From assembly GCA_029262775.1 (NCBI GenBank), contig JAJCYR010000057.1, forward strand, positions 1 through 57,998: 57,998 bases of DNA, in the 5' to 3' direction. Positions 53,471 to 57,998 of this stretch are shown piece after piece. Numbering within the stretch: position 1 is the stretch's first letter; each line of letters begins with the position of its first letter. The notes beneath the pieces were generated by a model that was not told the DNA's origin, searched no databases, and saw nothing but the letters and a program-made list of their open reading frames with translations. Origin of the DNA: Bacteroidota bacterium. GTDB taxonomy: Bacteria > Bacteroidota > Rhodothermia > Rhodothermales > UBA10348. Made by a program: the position numbers and the translations under genes.

Positions 53471-53674
53471 TCAGGCCGGTACTACGTTGTTCGCGCATGG
53501 GCCTTTTGGGCCCTGGCCAATTTCGAACTCGACCGGCTGACCTTCGTCGAGGGTTGCGAAACCGTCGACCTTGATTTCCGAGTGGTGCACAAAAAGGTCC
53601 TTCCCGCCATCGTCAGGCGCGATAAATCCGAAACCCTTGTCTGCGTTGAACCACTTTACTTTTCCTTTACTCAT
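53471..53674 (-). CDS. Cold-shock protein (CspA family)
   Basis: A 67-residue single cold-shock domain. RNA-binding motifs are intact: RNP1 KGFGFIAP near residues 13-20 and RNP2 DLFVHHSEI near 27-34, with the opening [13 protein letters not shown]. It ends [12 protein letters not shown], the usual terminal strand with an added Cys. It should melt RNA secondary structure and aid translation. An extended -10 promoter-like box lies 37 bp upstream; no long cold-shock leader is obvious, so constitutive expression is possible. Confidence 0.96.
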   Translation of the reverse strand: MSKGKVKWFNADKGFGFIAPDDGGKDLFVHHSEIKVDGFATLDEGQPVEFEIGQGPKGPCANNVVPA

Positions 53675-53710
53675 TCTGTCCTACTGCCTTTATCGTTGGT
53701 AATGAACCAC

Positions 53711-53719
53711 AGTATACCA
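53711..53719 (-). promoter_or_regulatory. Candidate extended -10 promoter of the cold-shock gene
   Basis: On the minus strand the sequence TGGTATACT fits an extended -10 element. It would give a leader of about 30 nt before the cold-shock ATG. No good -35 box is seen, which is tolerated with an extended -10. Bacteroidota often use different consensus boxes, so this is tentative. Confidence 0.3.
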
Positions 53720-53767
53720 TGCGGCGAACTGATATATACGTAGAATTTCCATTTCTGAGCCAAGAGC

Positions 53768-53969
53768 ATGTCTGAAGACCCCCCCCCCTGGCCCGGCTCC
53801 TGGTGCGCTGGTACCGCATTGCATGAAAACAAACGGGTGGATCCGGGACTACTGGCTGGAGCCCGACGGTGGACGCTGGCGCCGGTACTATGCTATTACG
53901 CCAGCCGGTGAAAAAGTGCTGATAGCCGAGCGTCGCGGGGAGGGCGCTCCGAAATGCCTTTATTTGTGA
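53768..53969 (+). pseudogene. Remnant of a PadR-family transcriptional regulator
   Basis: From 53823 one frame reads MKTNGWIRDYWLEPDG then GRWRRYYAITPAGEKVL and ends at TGA 53967-53969. The NGWI, R-RYY-x-IT-x-x-G pattern is the winged-helix end of PadR regulators. The region in front (53768-53822) is short, holds a run of nine C and reads in another frame, so most of the DNA-binding domain has been lost. It is too short to be functional. Confidence 0.65.
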
Positions 53970-54013
53970 CGACGTAATTTATTATACTGATACCACCTGT
54001 TTCGCAGCACAAC

Positions 54014-54029
54014 GGCGCCTGCAGGCGCC
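54014..54029. promoter_or_regulatory. Perfect 16-bp palindrome directly before a ribosome binding site
   Basis: GGCGCCTGCAGGCGCC is a complete palindrome and is followed without gap by the AGGAGG ribosome site (54030-54035) of the gene at 54045. It could be a repressor operator or an mRNA stem that influences ribosome access. Confidence 0.6.
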
Positions 54030-54044
54030 AGGAGGAATAGCATC

Positions 54045-54575
54045 ATGCGCCTGGTCCGTTTTCTGTTTCCCGTCCTTACGCTGCTTCCCGTGCTGGCCTT
54101 CGTTCTGGTCGCCCGCCCGGTCAGCAGTCAGCCGTCGTCCATTGAGATCCTGTCCCACACGGTGGAAGAGCCCACCGCGCTCGACGAAGCGGTCTTGAAC
54201 GCCTTCCGCATGTCATTCCGCTCCCGAGACGTTGAATTGGGCCCATCCCAGGTCGTATTGTACGTGTCAACGAGCACCTTCACCGCTAAAGACGGCCAGA
54301 CCTTTGGGACGTTTTCGGTTGCTGAGGCGCAGCGATTCGGAAAGAAAATGGTCGATGCGGGCGCCGAGCACGAGATTTGGTACGCGGGTCGGAATGTGAC
54401 CTCGTTCACGCCTGAAGCCCGGGAAATCCGGCAGTACATGACCCGCGAAATACTGGAGGGCTCAACCCACATATCTACCATGCGCACGGTCGGATTCGAA
54501 CGGAGTGATGTCAGCCATGCTGTGGAAGCCTATGTCGCGGACTACTGGGACCGGCACACTTTCAACAGGCCGTAG
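54045..54575 (+). CDS. Secreted protein of unknown function
   Basis: A 176-residue exported protein with a strong AGGAGG site 10 bp upstream and a signal peptide (LVRFLFPVLTLLPVLAFVLV, cut near VSSQ). The mature part has an alpha/beta pattern (ELGPSQVVLYVSTSTFTAKD, FGTFSVAEAQRFGKKMVDAG, HISTMRTVGFERSDVSHAVE) without recognised motif. Its last codons and stop (AACAGGCCGTAG) resemble the end of the MITE repeat and overlap the stop of the convergent gene by 14 bp, so its C-terminus may have been replaced by an insertion scar. Confidence 0.65.
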   Translation: MRLVRFLFPVLTLLPVLAFVLVARPVSSQPSSIEILSHTVEEPTALDEAVLNAFRMSFRSRDVELGPSQVVLYVSTSTFTAKDGQTFGTFSVAEAQRFGKKMVDAGAEHEIWYAGRNVTSFTPEAREIRQYMTREILEGSTHISTMRTVGFERSDVSHAVEAYVADYWDRHTFNRP

Positions 54576-55224
54576 CCGCCCGAGGGCGGTGAAAACGCAG
54601 GCACAACGCGAATATTGTCACGTGGGTGACATTCATGGCCGTGGGCAATAGCCACGTTCCCACCACGGGGGCAACGGCATAGAGCGCGAATACGACTGCG
54701 AGCAGCAGCGCCGGATTGAAGACGGCCATCCACTGTGGCAAATGGCCCCGCCCGGAGACGGTTCGTGCCACCCAGATAACGGAGAGTATCACGATAGCGA
54801 TGCGCAGTACATTCACGAGTGGTTCGTTGAGCGAGGCCATGGCTGCCAATGTGTCGGCGCGGGACGATGGATCGGAAAACTGGACCACCGCGGCCAGCAG
54901 GCCGCGACCGCCGAGCCACGCATTTCCCACCACGAATGCATACATGCCCGTCAAGGCGAACGTCCAGCCAACGGTGTCGAGACCGTCCGATCGACTCATG
55001 AGGTGTCCCAGGAATACATAACCTGGAAGATAGAGGGGCGCGGCCAACGTGCTCAGGAAATGGGCCCACGTAATGCGCGCAAAGGGAATGTGGGCAAAGT
55101 ATGGGTAGCCGGGCAGCTCATACCCTCCCGCTGGCGAAAACTGGATAAAGAATTCCCCGGTGCCGACCAGCATGGCTCCAGCGAGTCCCACCCAGCCGAA
55201 AATGCGCAGTGTAGATGCGGTCAT
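54562..55224 (-). CDS. Six-helix membrane protein of unknown function
   Basis: The ATG at 55224 overlaps the CRTAC1 stop by 4 bp and gives 220 residues. About six hydrophobic segments are visible: FGWVGLAGAMLVGTGEFFIQF, HFLSTLAAPLYLPGYVFLGH, WTFALTGMYAFVVGNAWLGG, VLRIAIVILSVIWVAR, FNPALLLAVVFALYAVAPVV and MNVTHVTIFALCLRF. Polar residues within the membrane (GTGEFFIQ, GNAWLGGRG, NPALL) suggest a sensor or transport role, but I recognise no family with certainty. Last gene of a coupled minus-strand operon. Confidence 0.75.
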   Translation of the reverse strand: MTASTLRIFGWVGLAGAMLVGTGEFFIQFSPAGGYELPGYPYFAHIPFARITWAHFLSTLAAPLYLPGYVFLGHLMSRSDGLDTVGWTFALTGMYAFVVGNAWLGGRGLLAAVVQFSDPSSRADTLAAMASLNEPLVNVLRIAIVILSVIWVARTVSGRGHLPQWMAVFNPALLLAVVFALYAVAPVVGTWLLPTAMNVTHVTIFALCLRFHRPRAATAC

Positions 55225-56825
55225 AGCTGGTCCCAAGCGGAAGCGGGCACGCGCCCAGTGCCGACGGGCGCGTGGGTGCGCACGACACCGGACCGGAGAC
55301 GCACCTCAATGGTGTCGACCCGACTGGCCGTGCCGAGGCCCATGAATACCGTAGGTGTGCTGTCCGACCCGAGGCCTTCGCCGGCCGTTATATAGCGTAC
55401 GCGCTCCGTACCATTGTCCATTACGAGCCGGACACGGGCTCCCATGTTTTCGACTCTGTCAGAGAGTGGAACGGCGACCCATTGGGCGGGGTCTGCCTGG
55501 TTGAGAAATACCCGAAGTGGGCCGTCGAGGTTCGCCAGAATCACATCAGGCGTGCCGTTACCATCGAAATCAGAGACCGCTGCGGTCACCCCAAAGTATG
55601 GATTGGCCAGGCCCGCGGTACGTTCGACCGCGGCAAAACTGCCTTCAGCCTGCTGCTCAAGAAGATGTCCTTCGTAGAGTTCCAGTAATTTCACACCCGG
55701 AAACCGAACATAATTCTGCATCACGAGCAGATCGTCGCGCCCATCCCCGGTCAGGTCTTCGGCCAGCACCCCCCACCCGAAGCCTATGCGCGCTGCGCCG
55801 CGCGCGCGCGCCACATCTGAAAACGTGAGTCCGCCCGTGTTTTCCAGCAGTATGTAATCCTTGTACAAAGGCTGATCTTTTCTCAGATCCCCCTTCAGCA
55901 GGAAGTTGGGAAGCGTCGGACCCACGTTCGAGAAATACAGATCGGGCTGCGAATCGTTGTTCATGTCTCCGACCCCAATTCCCATGGGATACGAGAAGGT
56001 CACGGGCAGTTCGACCGCTGCGAAGGTGCCGTCGCCGAGGTTTTTCCAGACGGCCGGCATGCCGGTGTCGTGCGCAATGACGAGTTCGTCGTCCGAGTCG
56101 TTGTCGAGGTCGACGAATACCGCTACGAAGGTGTTGTGGCGGCGTCGCAAGCCGCTCCCGGATGTCCGGTCCACCACGCGCCCGTCGGGATACAGGCTGA
56201 AAAACATGCTGTAGGCACCGTATTCCTGGTTGAAAATGGTTTCTCCCTCCACGAATTCCTGGCGTAGATATCCTGAAGCAAAAATTTCGGGTACACCGTC
56301 GTTTTCCAGGTCGGTAACCGCGAGAGAGAGCGGTGCGGCGGTGGAGTCGGGAAGGACGATATGGGCCCGGCGCCGGAATCCGTCCGCACTCCCGCCATAC
56401 ACGTAAATTCCCGAATTTCGGGCGACCAGCAGGTCAACCCATCCGTCGGGCTCGAGATCGAGCGAAAGGGCGCCATAGGTAGCATCGGACGTGAAACCCT
56501 CGAAGTCGGCAGAAAAAACGTGCGCCGCAAAGGTGGTCCCATCGAAGGCGAGAAGGGCATCGTCCTGCCCTATGCCACCACCCGCGAACACCTCGTCACG
56601 GCCATCGCCGTCCACATCAATCGTTGCCAGAGCCATGAATGGCAGAGCCTCGTCAAAGTCCGACGTATGCACGAATGATGTCGGTATTTCCTGGAATCGC
56701 GCACTGGTTTGCGCCCGCTCAGGTCCTGGTCCCTGCACGAAATATCCAATGAGCGGCGGCCCGGCAAACCAGCCAATAACCAGGATGACACCGACGAGAA
56801 TAAGCCGGCGAACGTTTTTTTTCAT
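55221..56825 (-). CDS. CRTAC1 family FG-GAP/UnbV protein
   Basis: A 534-residue protein anchored by an N-terminal membrane helix (LILVGVILVIGWFAGPPLIG). FG-GAP-type Ca-binding blades repeat through it: ALATIDVDGDGRDEVFAGG, LAVTDLENDGVPEIFASGYL, AVFVDLDNDSDDELVIAHD, GVGDMNNDSQPDLYFSNVGP, VLAEDLTGDGRDDLLVMQNY, AVSDFDGNGTPDVILANLDG. The C-terminus is an ASPIC/UnbV domain (NMGARVRLVMDNGTERVRYI, STPTVFMGLGTASRVDTIEV). Periplasmic or surface propeller of unknown ligand. Coupled by 4-bp overlaps to the genes on both sides. Confidence 0.9.
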   Translation of the reverse strand: MKKNVRRLILVGVILVIGWFAGPPLIGYFVQGPGPERAQTSARFQEIPTSFVHTSDFDEALPFMALATIDVDGDGRDEVFAGGGIGQDDALLAFDGTTFAAHVFSADFEGFTSDATYGALSLDLEPDGWVDLLVARNSGIYVYGGSADGFRRRAHIVLPDSTAAPLSLAVTDLENDGVPEIFASGYLRQEFVEGETIFNQEYGAYSMFFSLYPDGRVVDRTSGSGLRRRHNTFVAVFVDLDNDSDDELVIAHDTGMPAVWKNLGDGTFAAVELPVTFSYPMGIGVGDMNNDSQPDLYFSNVGPTLPNFLLKGDLRKDQPLYKDYILLENTGGLTFSDVARARGAARIGFGWGVLAEDLTGDGRDDLLVMQNYVRFPGVKLLELYEGHLLEQQAEGSFAAVERTAGLANPYFGVTAAVSDFDGNGTPDVILANLDGPLRVFLNQADPAQWVAVPLSDRVENMGARVRLVMDNGTERVRYITAGEGLGSDSTPTVFMGLGTASRVDTIEVRLRSGVVRTHAPVGTGRVPASAWDQL

Positions 56826-57649
56826 GGGAGATTCCGCGGTGACAGCACCAGGTCAATTACCAGCGGGCGGTGGTCGGAGGCAACCGGCTCGTCGAGCAGA
56901 TACTGACACGCGACGCGAAACCGATCGAGGGGCCTGAGGAGCATGAAATCAATTTCCTTCTCGGGCTCAAAGGAAGAAAACGTGAGGTGATCCTCGCCTT
57001 TCGGGACTATATGCCACGTTTCGGCCAGGTAGTCCATCACCGCGCCTCCGGGTTCGGAATTGAAATCGCCCGCCAGAACGGTTGGGAGGGAATCGGTGGC
57101 CAGGTAGTCGTTCAGGCTCCTGGCCTGCGCCAGACGTTCTTCCTGCGTCTCATAGAAATGAATCCCGACCAGGCGGAGCTGCCGGCCAGATCTGGGGGAG
57201 GTAGCAACGAGTGACAGCGCAGTCCGCGGCTCTTCGCCATCGGGGAGGCGAAAATTGGTCACGTCCGATACCGGCCACGCGGAGAGTAGCGCCATTCCGT
57301 ACGTTCCGCCCTGATACGGCATGAAGCCCCCGAAGACAGGCGTCATACCGGTGAGCTGGCCCAGCAGGGCAATCTGGTCCACGTGGCCCGTCCGAGTGAC
57401 GATGCTGTCAACTTCTTGCAGCGCAACAAGATCAGGATTTACATCACGGATAATATCGGCAATCCGTTCCAGATCAATCACGTCGTCCATCCCTGCTCCG
57501 TGGTGAATATTATAGGCCAGGACTCGGACGGTGTCTGGCGCAGTCGGGGCGGCTGGTGTGTCGATTGCGGCCGGGGTCTCCGGGTCTGGCACGCATCCGG
57601 CCACGGTGACGACCAGTGTGACGGCCAGTACCTGCAGCATTCGGGTCAT
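56822..57649 (-). CDS. Endonuclease/exonuclease/phosphatase (EEP) family lipoprotein
   Basis: A 275-residue lipoprotein (VTLVVTVAGC). EEP superfamily motifs appear in order: VLAYNIHHGAG (Asn), PDLVALQEVDS (metal Glu), VGIHFYET (His), VLAGDFNSEPGG (Asp/Asn) and VASDHRPLVIDL (catalytic His with Asp). Members cleave phosphodiester or phosphate bonds in nucleic acids, sphingomyelin or inositol phosphates; the substrate is open. First gene of the coupled operon with CRTAC1 and the membrane protein. Confidence 0.9.
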   Translation of the reverse strand: MTRMLQVLAVTLVVTVAGCVPDPETPAAIDTPAAPTAPDTVRVLAYNIHHGAGMDDVIDLERIADIIRDVNPDLVALQEVDSIVTRTGHVDQIALLGQLTGMTPVFGGFMPYQGGTYGMALLSAWPVSDVTNFRLPDGEEPRTALSLVATSPRSGRQLRLVGIHFYETQEERLAQARSLNDYLATDSLPTVLAGDFNSEPGGAVMDYLAETWHIVPKGEDHLTFSSFEPEKEIDFMLLRPLDRFRVACQYLLDEPVASDHRPLVIDLVLSPRNLP

Positions 57650-57849
57650 AGAACGTGTTATTCTTGGTGTTGTGCATTATAACGACGCCAAGACTCGCAA
57701 TCCGGTGTTCGCACCGTGGGTGGCCTCTGATTTCGCAAACTCCGGTCGACCCCGTTTCGCCCATCAGGGCGTGCGCATCCTCCAAAAGCGCGCAAGCTAT
57801 AATAACACGGTGCGAGGTGCGAATGGGGTCACGCTGCGTATAATGGGGC

Positions 57850-57998
57850 ATGATTCGACACGCCACACATGACGACCTCCCGGCCATAGATGCCATTTAC
57901 AATCAGGCCGTGGCGTGCGGATTGCTGACGGCCGACACCGAGCCCGTGAGTTCAGCCGAGCGCGGGGAATGGTTTGGCAGGTTTGTCCCGGACGCCTA
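57850..57998 (+). CDS. GNAT N-acetyltransferase, start only (runs off window)
   Basis: From ATG 57850 the frame stays open to the window end, about 49 residues: IRHATHDDLPAIDAIYNQAV, LTADTEPVSSAERGEWFGRF. This is the typical beginning of phosphinothricin-acetyltransferase-like GNAT proteins (MnaT type), which acetylate amino acids or analogues with acetyl-CoA. The C-terminal acetyl-CoA site lies outside the window. It is divergent from the EEP-family gene; the 200 bp between them show no recognisable site. Confidence 0.72.
   Translation, partial: MIRHATHDDLPAIDAIYNQAVACGLLTADTEPVSSAERGEWFGRFVPDA

Noticed and set aside
1..57998. CRISPR arrays, rRNA or prophage modules
   Set aside because: No regularly spaced direct repeats, rRNA-like conserved stretches or phage structural genes were seen.

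Overview
This window looks like chromosomal DNA of a GC-rich (by eye roughly 60 percent) member of the Bacteroidota/Rhodothermota group, probably Rhodothermales-like. The clues are a secreted protein ending in a type IX secretion (T9SS type A) sorting domain at 2541-4244, a second with a similar tail at 41769-43004, many Bacteroidota-style lipoproteins with the lipid Cys close to the N-terminus, an HmuY-like gene, CRTAC1, choice-of-anchor B and LVIVD secreted proteins, and an OprO/P-type porin. No rRNA, tRNA, CRISPR array, prophage or plasmid origin was recognised.

Layout. 1-2450: a possible tail of an outer-membrane protein, a two-domain VOC protein, and a decayed IS1380-like insertion with recognisable terminal inverted repeats. 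2541-8213: the T9SS cargo protein, a cadherin-like protein fragment, a hisN-like phosphatase coupled to a PLP decarboxylase, and a serine carboxypeptidase. 8458-14478: an RRM RNA-binding protein, an RND efflux pump with its adaptor, and an HmuY-like gene split by a 267-bp MITE; two perfect GC-rich hairpin terminators bound the stretch. 14526-19320: azurin, an AbgT transporter, and a choice-of-anchor B protein. 19371-25306: minus-strand run with uracil-DNA glycosylase, Rof-like protein, DUF427, DUF1028, a proline-iminopeptidase-like hydrolase and modABC (molybdate uptake). 25407-34356: a small membrane protein, then a minus-strand run with lipoproteins, a Vgb-like propeller, an aminopeptidase P, an alcohol dehydrogenase, a thioesterase, NDH-2 and a phosphate-type porin. 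34480-36794: GMC dehydrogenase plus its small subunit 3. 36831-41512: a tightly packed operon of a radical SAM/SPASM enzyme and a complete ABC importer of the YnjBCD type. 41769-47778: an NHL-repeat secreted protein, then a minus-strand cluster DUF305 - LVIVD - duplicated dimeric-barrel protein - SbtA - SbtB-like PII protein. 47942-53674: SLC12-type transporter, ACT protein next to a deleted EEP-family nuclease/phosphatase remnant, Uup-like ABC-F, DUF1415 and cold-shock protein. 53768-57998: PadR remnant, small secreted protein, membrane protein, CRTAC1 protein, EEP-family hydrolase and the start of a GNAT acetyltransferase.

Genes are densely packed; many neighbours overlap by exactly 4 bp (ATGA/GTGA), so translational coupling is a general habit here. 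Ordinary chemoheterotrophic functions dominate: peptide breakdown, molybdenum and inorganic carbon uptake, aerobic respiration, efflux and periplasmic oxidation. The most distinctive items are the MITE-interrupted HmuY gene (the target can be rebuilt exactly), the radical SAM/ABC importer operon, the SbtA/SbtB pair in a non-cyanobacterium linked to LVIVD and DUF305 proteins, and several gene remnants and inverted repeats that ordinary gene calling would miss.
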